A stretch of DNA of 64,000 nucleotides from positions 1,178,001 through 1,242,000 of the forward strand of contig NZ_CP050296.1 in the NCBI RefSeq assembly GCF_014189455.1, given 5' to 3'. The notes below the pieces were generated by a model that saw nothing but the letters and a program-made list of their open reading frames with translations, made no database searches and was not told the origin of the DNA. This document shows positions 45,973 through 57,348 of the stretch, in pieces; positions within the stretch are counted from its first letter, which is position 1; each line of letters starts with the position of its first letter. Both the position numbers and the translations under genes were made by a program. Source of the DNA: Mesorhizobium huakuii (lineage in GTDB: Bacteria; Pseudomonadota; Alphaproteobacteria; Rhizobiales; Rhizobiaceae).

Positions 45973-47283
45973 ATGCTATACGTTGAAATTGCTATCGTGG
46001 TCGTCCTCATCTGCGTGAACGGCCTTTTGTCGATGTCCGAACTCGCTATCGTTTCATCGCGCCCGGCACGGCTCAAGGCGATGATCGACCGCGGCGTCAA
46101 CGGCGCCGGCCGTGCGCTGGATCTCGGCTCGAATCCCGGCAAGTTCCTGTCCTCGGTGCAGATCGGCATCACGCTGGTCGGCGTGCTCTCCGGCGCCTTC
46201 TCCGGCGCCACGCTGGGCGACCGGCTGTCGGTGTACCTGGCCTCGATAGGCATGCGCGAAAGTGTCGCCGACCCGCTCGGCGTCGGCATTGTCGTTGCCA
46301 TCATCACCTATTTCTCGCTGATCGTCGGCGAACTGGTGCCCAAGCAGATCGCGCTGCGCGACCCCGAACGCGTCGCCGCCCGCGCCGCCCCGGCCATGAC
46401 CATCCTCGCCACCGTCTCGGCGCCATTGGTCTTCCTGCTCGACATTTCCGGCCGCGCCATATTGTGGCTGCTTGGCCAGCGCGGTGAAAGCGAGGAGAAG
46501 GTCACCGACGAGGAGATCAAGATGCTGGTCGCCGAGGCCGAGCATCACGGCACCATCGAATCCGACGAGCGGCGCATGATTGCCGGCGTCATGCGGCTCG
46601 GCGACCGCGCCGTGCGCGCGGTGATGACGCCGCGCACCGAGGTCGACTGGATCAATCTGCAGTCCGACGACACGGCGATCCGCAAGCTCCTTATGGAAAC
46701 CCAGCATTCGCGCCTGCCGGCGGGCGACGGCGGCGTCGACGTCATGGTCGGCGTCGTCCAGACGCGCGACGTGCTGGCCGCGATCCTTGCCGGCCGCACG
46801 CTCGACCCGCGCAGGCATGTGCGTGTCGCGCCCATCGTCTACGACCAGGCCGACGCGCTCGACGTGCTGCACAAGCTCAAGGAATCCGATGTGCCGATGG
46901 CGCTGGTGCATGACGAATACGGCCATTTCGAAGGCATCGTCACGCCGGCCGATATTCTCGAAGCCATCACCGGTGTGTTCCGCGCAGACCTCGATGCCGG
47001 CGACGAGGAAAACGCCGTCAAGCGCGAGGACGGCTCATGGCTGCTCGCCGGCTATATGCAGGCCGACGAGATGGCCGAGATCCTGGGCATCGACCTGCCC
47101 GAAAACCGCGACTACGAGACCGTCGCCGGCTATGTGCTGTCGCACATGCACCATCTGCCCGCGACCGGCGAATGCGTCGATGCGCAGGGCTGGCGCTTCG
47201 AGGTGGTCGACCTCGACGGCCGCCGCATCGACAAGCTGATCGCCACCCGCTTGCCCGGCACCCACCGCGAGGCGGTGCGCTGA
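45973..47283 (+). CDS. CorC/HlyC-family membrane protein (CNNM–CBS)
   Basis: This 436-residue protein has an N-terminal DUF21/CNNM membrane domain with about four helices (~1–190), a CBS pair (~205–340: AVMTPRTEVDWINL, VPMALVHDEYGHFEGIVTPADILEAI) and a CorC_HlyC C-terminal domain (~350–436: GYVLSHMHHLPATGE). The family is linked to magnesium/cobalt efflux or resistance and was historically called hemolysin. Its 3' end is duplicated in degraded form at 52261–52367. Confidence 0.92.
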   Translation: MLYVEIAIVVVLICVNGLLSMSELAIVSSRPARLKAMIDRGVNGAGRALDLGSNPGKFLSSVQIGITLVGVLSGAFSGATLGDRLSVYLASIGMRESVADPLGVGIVVAIITYFSLIVGELVPKQIALRDPERVAARAAPAMTILATVSAPLVFLLDISGRAILWLLGQRGESEEKVTDEEIKMLVAEAEHHGTIESDERRMIAGVMRLGDRAVRAVMTPRTEVDWINLQSDDTAIRKLLMETQHSRLPAGDGGVDVMVGVVQTRDVLAAILAGRTLDPRRHVRVAPIVYDQADALDVLHKLKESDVPMALVHDEYGHFEGIVTPADILEAITGVFRADLDAGDEENAVKREDGSWLLAGYMQADEMAEILGIDLPENRDYETVAGYVLSHMHHLPATGECVDAQGWRFEVVDLDGRRIDKLIATRLPGTHREAVR

Positions 47284-47353
47284 TTGTTCGGTGTCGGATT
47301 TTGACCCTGGCGGTCATTGATGATGGGCCGGCGGATTGTCCGGCCCGCAACCT

Positions 47354-48676
47354 CTACCGCTCCGTGAAGGCGCGAGCGAAGGAATCGAGCATCGGCCGTG
47401 CCAGATACTCGAAGAAAGTCCGGTCGCCAGTGCTGATGAACGCCTCGACCGGCGTTCCAGGATAAAGCTGCTCGGGCTTCACGCCTGGCGGCAGGTCGGC
47501 GGCAATCCTGAGTTTGACGCGGAAATAGGGCTCGTGCGTAGCCTCGTCGACGAGCCGGTCCGCGGAAATTTGCGCCACGGTGGCTGAAACCTCGGGGGTG
47601 AGCCGCATGTTTAAGGCGGACAATCGAAGTTTCGCCGGTTGGCCGACACGGACCTGATCGACGTCTTTCGGCCGCAGCCTTGCATCGACGATCAGATCCG
47701 GTGCCGTAGGCAGGATCTCCATGATCTTTTCACCGCGCGCAATCACACTGCCCTTGGCATTGTAGGTCGAAGACACCACGATCCCCGCGGCCGGCGCCTT
47801 GATCGTCGTCCGCCGCAGCACCGCCTCGGCCGCCCTGATCTGTTCCTCGATGTCGGCCAGGTTGGAACGAACCTCGTCCAGCTTCGTCAGCGCCTCCTCC
47901 ACGCGTTGCGTGGTCAGGCGCTCGATCTGCTCCTGGGCTTCGACGATCTGGGTGTTGGCCACTGCGAGATTGGCCTCCAGCGCTCCAGCCTGCCCGACGA
48001 GATCGGCCTCGCTGCGCAAAAGCTGCGAGTATTCGCTACGATTGGTGAGGCCTTTGTCCAACAGGCTGGTCTTGATGCCGAGCTCCTTCTTCACGATGTC
48101 AGCTTGTTGCTGAATGGCCTCTTTCTGGGATTGCAATGCCACGACCGACTGCCGATGCATGGCTACGCGCTGGGCGAGGATCGATTGTTCCGAGCGGAAC
48201 CGGGCGAGTCTGGCGTCGAATTCCTTTTGCTGTTCTCGAATCAGGGCTTCGAAATCGGGCTGGAGCGATGCTGGCGCCGGTTTGGTGATTGGCGCGAGCC
48301 TGTCCAACCCGTCGCGTTCCGCCTCCAGCCGCGCCGCACTCGCCCTCAGCGCGATCGACTGTCTCGTCAGCCGGTTGAGTTCGGCCTGCGCGGCTGTCGG
48401 ATCCAGCACGATCAGATCCTGGGCCTGTTGCACGCGATCGCCGTCATGGACCAGCAACTCCTCGATGATGCCGCCCTCTGGATGTTGGATCAGGATGTTT
48501 CCGCCGGTCGCCGAGATCGTGCCTTGCGTCATCACCGCTCCAGACAAAGGCGCGCTGACGGCCCAATAGCCAAGGCAACCCACGAACAGCGCTGTTGCCG
48601 CGTACCCGGCGAATGCCACGCGCCTTATGTCGGTACGCGGGTTGCCCTCCCAGGCGAGGCTCTGCGCTGCCATCAT
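47354..48676 (-). CDS. Type I secretion membrane-fusion protein (HlyD/PrsE type)
   Basis: This 440-residue periplasmic adaptor bridges the ABC exporter to an outer-membrane TolC channel. It has one N-terminal membrane helix (~20–42), a lipoyl-like half (QHPEGGIIEELLVHDGDRV), long coiled coils (~100–290) and the second lipoyl half (IKAPAAGIVVSSTYNAKGSV). It resembles PrsE of rhizobia. It is last in the GH16–ABC–HlyD operon: its start directly abuts the ABC gene stop. No TolC gene is in view. Confidence 0.92.
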   Translation of the reverse strand: MMAAQSLAWEGNPRTDIRRVAFAGYAATALFVGCLGYWAVSAPLSGAVMTQGTISATGGNILIQHPEGGIIEELLVHDGDRVQQAQDLIVLDPTAAQAELNRLTRQSIALRASAARLEAERDGLDRLAPITKPAPASLQPDFEALIREQQKEFDARLARFRSEQSILAQRVAMHRQSVVALQSQKEAIQQQADIVKKELGIKTSLLDKGLTNRSEYSQLLRSEADLVGQAGALEANLAVANTQIVEAQEQIERLTTQRVEEALTKLDEVRSNLADIEEQIRAAEAVLRRTTIKAPAAGIVVSSTYNAKGSVIARGEKIMEILPTAPDLIVDARLRPKDVDQVRVGQPAKLRLSALNMRLTPEVSATVAQISADRLVDEATHEPYFRVKLRIAADLPPGVKPEQLYPGTPVEAFISTGDRTFFEYLARPMLDSFARAFTER

Positions 48677-50428
48677 CTACGATCCAAAGCGCATGTTATG
48701 CGTGCGGATCGTCGTGGCGAACGACCCTGTCACCACCGTATTCGGCTGCGCGGGAAGGCCCTTGCCGACGACCGAATGCCGTAGCACTTCGCTGCTTGAG
48801 CCGAAGGCTTCGATCGCGCCGCCGCGCAGAAGCATCACGCGGTCGCAGGACGCGGCAATCGAAGGGCGATGCGTGATCACGACCATGGTGACGCCGGCCG
48901 CCTTCGTGGCGGCGAGTACCGCCTCGAGCGCCGCTTCGCCCGTGCCGTCGAGATGGGTGCTGGGCTCGTCCAGGACGAGAATTCTGGGATTGCCGTAGAA
49001 GGCGCGCGCCAGCCCGATCCTCTGGCGTTCGCCGCCCGACAGCGTTCTGTCCGACGGACCGATCAATGTCTGGTAGCCGTCCCGCTGCGCCAGGATCAGC
49101 TCATGCGCCTCAGCCCGCCTTGTTGCCTCGATGATCGCGGCGTCATCTGCATCGGGGTCGAAGCGGGCGACATTCTGCGCGATCGATCCTGGAAAGAGCT
49201 CCACCTCCTGCGCAAGGTAGCCGATGTGCTTTCCGAGCTGGTTTTCGTCCCAGCTCCTGAGGTCGGCGCCGTCGATCCTGACCGCGCCGCCGGTCGGCCG
49301 GGCAGCGCCCACAAGCAACCGCGCCAGCGTCGATTTGCCGGCGCCGCTCGGGCCGACGATGGCCAACGCTTCGCCGGCGCCAATTTGGAAGTTCAGCCGC
49401 TTGAGGATGGGTTCGGTGCCGGGCTGCGCGTTCGGAGCCATGAAGAAAACGTCCTGCGCGGAAATCGCGCCTGCCGGATCGGGCAGGATCAGTTTGCGCG
49501 CTTCAGCCGGGCGCGCCGCAAGCGCCGTCTCCAGCCGTTTCCACGCTCGCCGGGCGTCGGCGATCTGCCGCCAGGCGCCGATCAACTGGTCAAGCGGCTG
49601 CAGCGCGCGCGACGACACCAGCGAGGAAGCAAAGATCATGCCTGCCGTCATCTGCCCCTTGAGCACCAGCCATGCGCCGGCGCCGAGGATCGCCAGTTGC
49701 AGCATCATGCGCAACGCCCGCGAGGCACCGCTGAAGATCGCATTGGCACTCGACGAACGGTCATGCAAGGTGAGCGCAGCCGCTACGTGCCGTCCCCAGA
49801 CCCGCGCGGCGTTCTCTACCATGCCCATGGCGCGCAGCGTCTCGGCATTACGGGCAAAGGCCTGTTCCGCCTGGCTGGCCAAGGCCGAACGCTCCGCGGA
49901 CAGGGCGTCGTTCCTGCCGATGGCAAGCTGGTTGGCCACGACCAGCAAAAGCAGAAGCGCCGCGCCGGCGACCGTCACCCAGAACAGCACCGGATGGATG
50001 AGATAGAGCAGAGCGAGGAAGACAGGGGCAAAGGGCAGGTCGAACAACACCGCCACGCCGCGCGACCTGATGAAGGCGCAGACCGAGGCAAGGTCGCGCA
50101 GCGGCGACAGGCCGCCGGCATATTTTGCGCCAAGCGAAACGGCGAATGTGCCGGCGCCCAGCTTCCGGTCGACGGTCGCCGCAACGCGCTGCGTGTAAAC
50201 GGCGCGGATCGCGTCCAGCAGCCCGAGGAAAGCGAGCGCAAGAACCGCGATGACCGAAAGATAGACAAGCGTTTCAACGCTGGAGGACGGCAGCACGCGG
50301 TCATAGACCTGCAGCAGGTAGAGTGGAATCACCAACAGCAGGATGTTGATCAACAGCGAGAAGACGCCGACATCGGCGATGGCGCGCATGAAGACCGGAC
50401 GCAGGCCGGATGGTCCAGTCATTTCCAC
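48677..50428 (-). CDS. Type I secretion ABC permease/ATPase (PrsD type)
   Basis: This 583-residue fusion has an ABC transmembrane domain (~20–300, six helices) and an ATPase (~330–570): Walker A VGPSGAGKST, Q-loop AQEVELF, signature LSGGERQRIGLARA, Walker B ILVLDEPSTHLD and switch His in ITHRPS. There is no N-terminal C39 peptidase, so the substrate is recognised uncleaved, as in PrsD/AprD-type exporters. It lies 29 bases downstream of the GH16 glycanase gene, the likely substrate. Confidence 0.94.
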   Translation of the reverse strand: MEMTGPSGLRPVFMRAIADVGVFSLLINILLLVIPLYLLQVYDRVLPSSSVETLVYLSVIAVLALAFLGLLDAIRAVYTQRVAATVDRKLGAGTFAVSLGAKYAGGLSPLRDLASVCAFIRSRGVAVLFDLPFAPVFLALLYLIHPVLFWVTVAGAALLLLLVVANQLAIGRNDALSAERSALASQAEQAFARNAETLRAMGMVENAARVWGRHVAAALTLHDRSSSANAIFSGASRALRMMLQLAILGAGAWLVLKGQMTAGMIFASSLVSSRALQPLDQLIGAWRQIADARRAWKRLETALAARPAEARKLILPDPAGAISAQDVFFMAPNAQPGTEPILKRLNFQIGAGEALAIVGPSGAGKSTLARLLVGAARPTGGAVRIDGADLRSWDENQLGKHIGYLAQEVELFPGSIAQNVARFDPDADDAAIIEATRRAEAHELILAQRDGYQTLIGPSDRTLSGGERQRIGLARAFYGNPRILVLDEPSTHLDGTGEAALEAVLAATKAAGVTMVVITHRPSIAASCDRVMLLRGGAIEAFGSSSEVLRHSVVGKGLPAQPNTVVTGSFATTIRTHNMRFGS

Positions 50429-50457
50429 ATTCCCCGACGCTGCATGATCCCGAGACC

Positions 50458-51942
50458 TTACGCGTGGCCCCCGAATTCGGAACCGCCATGCAGCGTGCTG
50501 TTGCTGTGCGTGGCGATATTGTGCGTGGTGGTGCCGCTGGTGATGTTCAGGGCGTTTGCCGGAGCACTGTCCAGCGTATAGGCGCGGACGTAGTCGATCT
50601 TCATCTCGGCCGGCGTGGCCAGATGATCCGGAGGGGTGCCGGCCAAGCCGCCGACCGCGAGATCGACCAGCATGTACATGGGCTTGTTCATGTCGGACGG
50701 CGTCGCCGCTTCCGCGACCTCAACACCGTCATAGGTCCAGACGAGCTTGTCCGGCGTCCAGAGCAGGCCATAAGTGTGGAAGCCGTCGGGGTTCGAGACA
50801 CTCACCGTCGACGTGACCTTGGTGTGCGTTCCCGTCTCATTCGAGTGCGCCGTCATGATCAACGAGTTCGGGGCTTGGCCGATCGTCTCCACGACATCGA
50901 GTTCCGGCGGCCACGAACCGTCTTCCGGAAGCAGCCAGAAGGCCGGCCAGGCACCGGCGTTCTCGGGCAGGTCGGCCCGTATTTCGAAATAGCCATAGGT
51001 TTGCGAGAAGGAATCGTGGGTCGTCAGTATGCCGGAGGTGTATTCGTAATTGTTGATCAGCGGCTTGATGTCCGCCGGCGCCTGCGCCGCGGTAATGGTG
51101 AGCACGCCGTTGTTCACGCTGAACGGGTGGACGGAACTCGTCGGTGCGTAATTGGCGTCGATGTACCATTGCTGCTCGTTGTTGCTGGTCAAGGTGCTGC
51201 CGTTCGGCGCTCCCCACCAGAAGTTGCTATCCCACGTGCCGCCCTGGCTATTGTGAAGGTTCAGCGTGTTGAAATCGTCGCTGAAGGAGAGCTGCATTCC
51301 GGACTTGTCGATCGGCAACTCGAACTGGCTGGGCTGCAGCTTGTCGATGGTCGTGTCCTTGAACTCGAGGATCTCGCCGGACCCGAGGTTCAACAGCACG
51401 TTCGATCCCGCCTGGATCATGCTGGAGTGGATGGCGTCGAACGACGTGAACCCATAGCCATTCAGGCGGACGGTGTCGGTGGCGGCAAAATTCGCGATCA
51501 GGTCGCTTCCATTGCCTTTCGAGACGATGAAAGTGTCGTAACCGCCGCCGCCATCGATCAGCACATCGTTTCCCGCGCCGCCGTCCAGCGTCTGGTGCCC
51601 GGCCTTGGCGGTGATGATGTTGTCCAACCCATTTCCGAAAGCATAGTTGTTGGCGTTTGTGACGACGAGGTTCTCGACATTGTCGGGGAGCTTATAGCTC
51701 ATCCATGTGCTGATCGTGTCTATGCCTGCCCCGGCGGCCTCGGCCACCTTGTTGCTCGCCGCATAGAGGTAATAGATGTCATCGCCTGCGCCACCATGCA
51801 TGGTGACACCGGTTGATCCGTAGAACGAGTCGTTTCCGGAGCTGCCGTACACGTCCGGCCCGGCCCCTGCCGCCGAGTACCAATGGGTGGAAGCGCCGCT
51901 GTAGGGAAGAGGAACGCCCAAGGCGTTGACGAAGAAGCTCAT
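50458..51942 (-). CDS. GH16 β-glycanase with RTX-type repeats
   Basis: This 494-residue secreted enzyme has RTX nonapeptide-like calcium-binding segments in the N-terminal third (GSSGNDSFYG, MHGGAGDDIYYL, LDGGAGNDVLIDGGGGYDTF) and a glycoside hydrolase 16 domain at ~245–460 with catalytic ELDVVE. It resembles rhizobial ExsH/PlyA-type endoglycanases that trim exopolysaccharide and are exported by PrsDE. ATG 51942 has AGGAGAAGG upstream. It is first in the operon, ahead of its putative exporter. RTX placed before, rather than after, the catalytic domain is less usual. There is no Sec signal peptide. Confidence 0.92.
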   Translation of the reverse strand: MSFFVNALGVPLPYSGASTHWYSAAGAGPDVYGSSGNDSFYGSTGVTMHGGAGDDIYYLYAASNKVAEAAGAGIDTISTWMSYKLPDNVENLVVTNANNYAFGNGLDNIITAKAGHQTLDGGAGNDVLIDGGGGYDTFIVSKGNGSDLIANFAATDTVRLNGYGFTSFDAIHSSMIQAGSNVLLNLGSGEILEFKDTTIDKLQPSQFELPIDKSGMQLSFSDDFNTLNLHNSQGGTWDSNFWWGAPNGSTLTSNNEQQWYIDANYAPTSSVHPFSVNNGVLTITAAQAPADIKPLINNYEYTSGILTTHDSFSQTYGYFEIRADLPENAGAWPAFWLLPEDGSWPPELDVVETIGQAPNSLIMTAHSNETGTHTKVTSTVSVSNPDGFHTYGLLWTPDKLVWTYDGVEVAEAATPSDMNKPMYMLVDLAVGGLAGTPPDHLATPAEMKIDYVRAYTLDSAPANALNITSGTTTHNIATHSNSTLHGGSEFGGHA

Positions 51943-52260
51943 CGGATAAATCCTTCTCCTGATGCCTCGCCTGCCTGGATCGTTCGATTCCAGGTGGCCG
52001 CATCCGGACCAAAACTGCCATTCACGATAGCGTTCCAGGAGCTTGGCACATAGTTCACCATTACATCGACTATTCAGTGACGTTTTCCGGACTGGAGGCA
52101 CAACAACCCGATGAATGGTCTACAGATTGTAACTCGACCGGCGAAATATTTGATAAAATTTTATAGAAGACAGCGATCTACTTACGACTATATTTGGTTC
52201 AGGTCACACAGAAGCGCTCCCTGCTTTCTGATGGGGTAGCGCAATTGCCGCTCTGGCAAC

Positions 52261-52367
52261 AATGCGTCGAGACGCCGGGATGGCGCTTCGAAATGGTCGG
52301 CCTCGACCGCCGCATCGACAAGCTGATGGCCACCTGCCTGCCCGGTGCCCATCGCGAGGCAGTGCGG
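52261..52367 (+). pseudogene. Degraded copy of the 3' end of the CorC/TlyC gene
   Basis: The 107 bases match 47171–47280, the end of the CorC gene, at roughly 80% identity with one codon missing. The translated remnant GWRFEMVGLDRRIDKL…LPGAHREAVR mirrors GWRFEVVDLDGRRIDKL…LPGTHREAVR. The stop codon is lost. It lies at the far end of the type I secretion cassette, in the ~450-base stretch between the GH16 and flavodoxin genes. The rest of that stretch is AT-rich promoter-like sequence for the GH16 gene, without other features. Confidence 0.85.
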
Positions 52368-52391
52368 GCACTCCACTATCGCTCCTGCCGA

Positions 52392-52985
52392 CTAATCAAC
52401 ATCCAACGTCTTCAGCCACTGGGCGACGCGCTCGATGGTCTGGCGTTCCTGCGGCCCTTGCATGGTGAAGCCCTTGATCAGGCGCGATTGGGGGGCGTGA
52501 CTGGCCACAACGTCCAGGCTGTCACCCGGGCCGAAGCCGCCATGCATGATGAACGGGACGATGGTTTTTCCCGCCAGGTCGTGCAACGCGAGGAAAGAAC
52601 GTATGATAGGCGGTGCGGTCTCGCCCCAAATCGGGAACCCCAGAAACAGGGTGGCATAAGCCGCCATGCTCGGAAGCTGGGACCGGAGCGGCGGCCGGTA
52701 GCCGCGATCGCGCTCCCGCCGCGCCTGCTCGACGGTCTCGAAATAGTCGGCCGGGTAAGGTGTGGCCGGCGCGATCTCGAACAGTTCGGCCGGCAGGGCA
52801 CGGCTGAGCTGCCCCGCGATGACGCTTGTATTCCCGCTCCGCGTGAAGAACGCCACCAGCGACTTGCCGTCGGCCGACGGCGCGGCTTCGGCCTCTGTGG
52901 CCGATACCGCGACGCCGGCCGTGAGTGGCAATAGCAGGGATGACATGAGGATGTCCCGTCGGGTCGGCTTGTCGGTATCGGTCAC
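52392..52985 (-). CDS. Tat-exported flavodoxin-family protein
   Basis: This 197-residue protein has a twin-Arg leader (KPTRRDILMSSLLLPLTAGV) and a flavodoxin-like fold (LVAFFTRSGNTSVIAGQLSR as phosphate-binding loop; FLGFPIWGETAPPIIRSFL; HGGFGPGDSLDVV). It would bind FMN and act as an electron carrier or quinone reductase. It is last in a three-gene unit with two aldo/keto reductases (13 bases after the nearer one). Confidence 0.9.
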   Translation of the reverse strand: MTDTDKPTRRDILMSSLLLPLTAGVAVSATEAEAAPSADGKSLVAFFTRSGNTSVIAGQLSRALPAELFEIAPATPYPADYFETVEQARRERDRGYRPPLRSQLPSMAAYATLFLGFPIWGETAPPIIRSFLALHDLAGKTIVPFIMHGGFGPGDSLDVVASHAPQSRLIKGFTMQGPQERQTIERVAQWLKTLDVD

Positions 52986-52998
52986 GGTTCAGATCCAC

Positions 52999-55187
<2,189 letters not shown>

Positions 55188-55292
55188 TCATCCTTCTCTG
55201 AAATTGCGTTCGGACCCTGCTGCAGGCCACGGCATGCGCATAAGATAGGGGATGTGGTACCTTGCGATAATGCGCTATAATCCGTATGGCTC

Positions 55293-55309
55293 TGTTAGCT
55301 GAGCTAACA
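55293..55309. promoter_or_regulatory. Palindromic LysR operator candidate
   Basis: TGTTAGCT–G–AGCTAACA is a perfect 8-1-8 inverted repeat containing the T-N11-A LysR core. It ends 8 bases before the LysR ATG, in the divergent region shared with the aldo/keto reductase operon. Confidence 0.65.
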
Positions 55310-55316
55310 AATACCC

Positions 55317-56207
55317 ATGCAGAACTTCAACGATCTTGCCGCTTTTGCAGCCGTGGCCCGGGAACGGAGCTTCACGCGTGCCGCGGCAAAGCTCGGTGTG
55401 TCACCCTCGGCGCTCAGCCAGACCATCCGCAATCTCGAGGAGCGTGTCGGGCTGCGGCTGCTGACGCGGACCACGCGCAGTGTTGCGCCGACCGAGGCCG
55501 GTGAGCGGCTGTTGCGCACCCTGGCGCCCCGCTTCGAGGAGATCGAGGCCGAACTGGCGACCTTGAACGAGCTGCGCGAGAAACCGGCTGGAACCGTGCG
55601 CGTCACCGCCGGCGAGCACCCGGCGATTTCCGTGCTGCAGCCGGCCCTCAGGCGGTTCCTGCCCGATCATCCGGACGTGCAGGTGGAGATCATCATCGAC
55701 TACGGCCTGACTGACATTGTCGCGGAGGGTTACGACGCCGGCGTGCGTATGGGCGAACAGGTGGCGAAGGACATGGTGGCGGTCCGCATCGGCCCCGACA
55801 TCCGCATGGCGGTGGTCGGTTCACCGGCCTACTTCGCGCGGTTTCCCGTGCCGGAAACGCCGCACGACCTCGCCGCGCACAAATGCATCAACATGCGGCT
55901 GCCGACCCACGGCGGACTGTTTCCATGGGAGTTGGAGAAGGATGGCCGGGAGGTCAAGGTCCGCGGCGACGGCCAGCTTGTGTTCAACAGCCTGGGCATG
56001 CGCCTGAGTTCCGCCCTGGATGGGCTGGGGCTCGCTTACATGCCGGAGGACCAGGTCCTCCCCTACGTCTCCGCCGGGCGGCTCGTCCGGGTTCTGGAAG
56101 ACTGGTGCCCCTATTTCCCTGGTTACCACCTCTATTATCCAAGCCGACGGCACACGTCGCCGGCCCTATCCCTGCTGGTGGACGTTCTGCGGCACCGGAA
56201 TATCTGA
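55317..56207 (+). CDS. LysR-type transcriptional regulator
   Basis: This 296-residue LysR protein has a winged helix (~1–60: FNDLAAFAAVARERSFTRAA, SPSALSQTIRNLEERVGLRL) and an effector domain with PALRRFLPDHPDVQVEIIID. It is divergent from the aldo/keto reductase–flavodoxin operon, with a perfect palindrome just upstream of its start, suggesting autorepression and control of that operon. It resembles regulators that pair with oxidoreductase clusters; the signal is unknown. Confidence 0.93.
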   Translation: MQNFNDLAAFAAVARERSFTRAAAKLGVSPSALSQTIRNLEERVGLRLLTRTTRSVAPTEAGERLLRTLAPRFEEIEAELATLNELREKPAGTVRVTAGEHPAISVLQPALRRFLPDHPDVQVEIIIDYGLTDIVAEGYDAGVRMGEQVAKDMVAVRIGPDIRMAVVGSPAYFARFPVPETPHDLAAHKCINMRLPTHGGLFPWELEKDGREVKVRGDGQLVFNSLGMRLSSALDGLGLAYMPEDQVLPYVSAGRLVRVLEDWCPYFPGYHLYYPSRRHTSPALSLLVDVLRHRNI

Positions 56208-56236
56208 CGGATGCCGCGCATATGCGTTCGGCCTGA

Positions 56237-57187
56237 TCAAACCGTGGCTTCAATCGGTTCGGCAAGTCTGGGGTTCGAGCGTGCGGCGATCAGGCAGCTG
56301 GCCACGATGAGGCCGGCTCCCGCCAGCGTGGTCCAGGTCACCGCCTCGTCGAAGAAGAACCACCCGAGCGCGATCGCCCAGATGAAGGCCGAGTATTCCG
56401 TCGGGATCAGATATTGCGCTTCGGCACGCGCATAGGCCCAGCTCATCAGGAACTGACCGGCGAGCGACAGGGCTGTTACGCCTGCGAGCGGAAGCCAGAG
56501 ATTGCTGGGCAGCGCAATGGCGAGCCAGGGGGCTGCAAGCCCGAGCATGACTGCAACGCCAAGGTTCTGGAACAGCATGATCTCAATGGGCTTGGCCAGC
56601 AGCGCCTGTCGTCGCGCCAGGATCAGATTGTAGGCATAGAACACCGTCGAGACGAGCACCGCCGCTGTGCCGAGCAAGGCATCCCTGGCGTAGCTTGTGT
56701 GCCCGAACTGTCCGGCGACGATGATGACAACGCCCGCAATGCCGGCGAGCGAGGCCCAGATCGCCTTGCGCTGTATCCTTTCGCCCAGAAGCAGCGCGGC
56801 CAGCAGGAGCGCAAACAGCGGCGCCACGAAACTAAGCCCGATCGCCTCCGCCAGCGGCAGTCTTGCAAGCCCCCAGAAGAAGCACAGCAGGACAATGCCG
56901 ACAATCGCGGCGCGCAGCGCATGCAGCTTCAGAACCGAGGGGGCAGGAAGCGAGCGCGGCCCTGCCAGCCAGCCCGCGCCCGCGACCACGGTCGCCAGCA
57001 TGCTGCGCCACAGCACCGTGTTGTAAACGCCGACCGCGATGACCAGCACCTTCATCGCCGCATCCATGCCGGATAGCAGAAAGATGCCGAACACGCAGAC
57101 GAGCACCGGGATCGTCGGGGAGATTGCGCCGGCCAGGCTGGATGACTTCACGCGGGTTTTCTCGAGGTGACGGATGCAGGCTGACAT
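56237..57187 (-). CDS. EamA (DMT superfamily) transporter
   Basis: This 316-residue protein has ten predicted membrane helices in two EamA halves (GMDAAMKVLVIAVG, LSFVAPLFALLLAALLLGERI; then MSWAYARAEAQYLIPTEYSAF, IWAIALGWFFFDEAVTWTTL). It likely exports a small metabolite by drug/metabolite-transporter mechanics. The start could be ATG 57187 or an internal GTG 12 codons later; neither has a strong ribosome site. It converges with the LysR gene. Confidence 0.9.
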   Translation of the reverse strand: MSACIRHLEKTRVKSSSLAGAISPTIPVLVCVFGIFLLSGMDAAMKVLVIAVGVYNTVLWRSMLATVVAGAGWLAGPRSLPAPSVLKLHALRAAIVGIVLLCFFWGLARLPLAEAIGLSFVAPLFALLLAALLLGERIQRKAIWASLAGIAGVVIIVAGQFGHTSYARDALLGTAAVLVSTVFYAYNLILARRQALLAKPIEIMLFQNLGVAVMLGLAAPWLAIALPSNLWLPLAGVTALSLAGQFLMSWAYARAEAQYLIPTEYSAFIWAIALGWFFFDEAVTWTTLAGAGLIVASCLIAARSNPRLAEPIEATV

Positions 57188-57348
57188 ATCAGGGCAAACT
57201 GGCAGGGCCAGATGGCAGCCTCGCCCATATGGCGGTCCAACACTGTCAGCCTGTTGCGTGATCGGGATTCGAACTTTTTACAGCGCCCGTCGATTTCGCC
57301 ATGGCCCGTTCGTCGTATCATCGAACCAACCCAAACAAGGAGACGACC

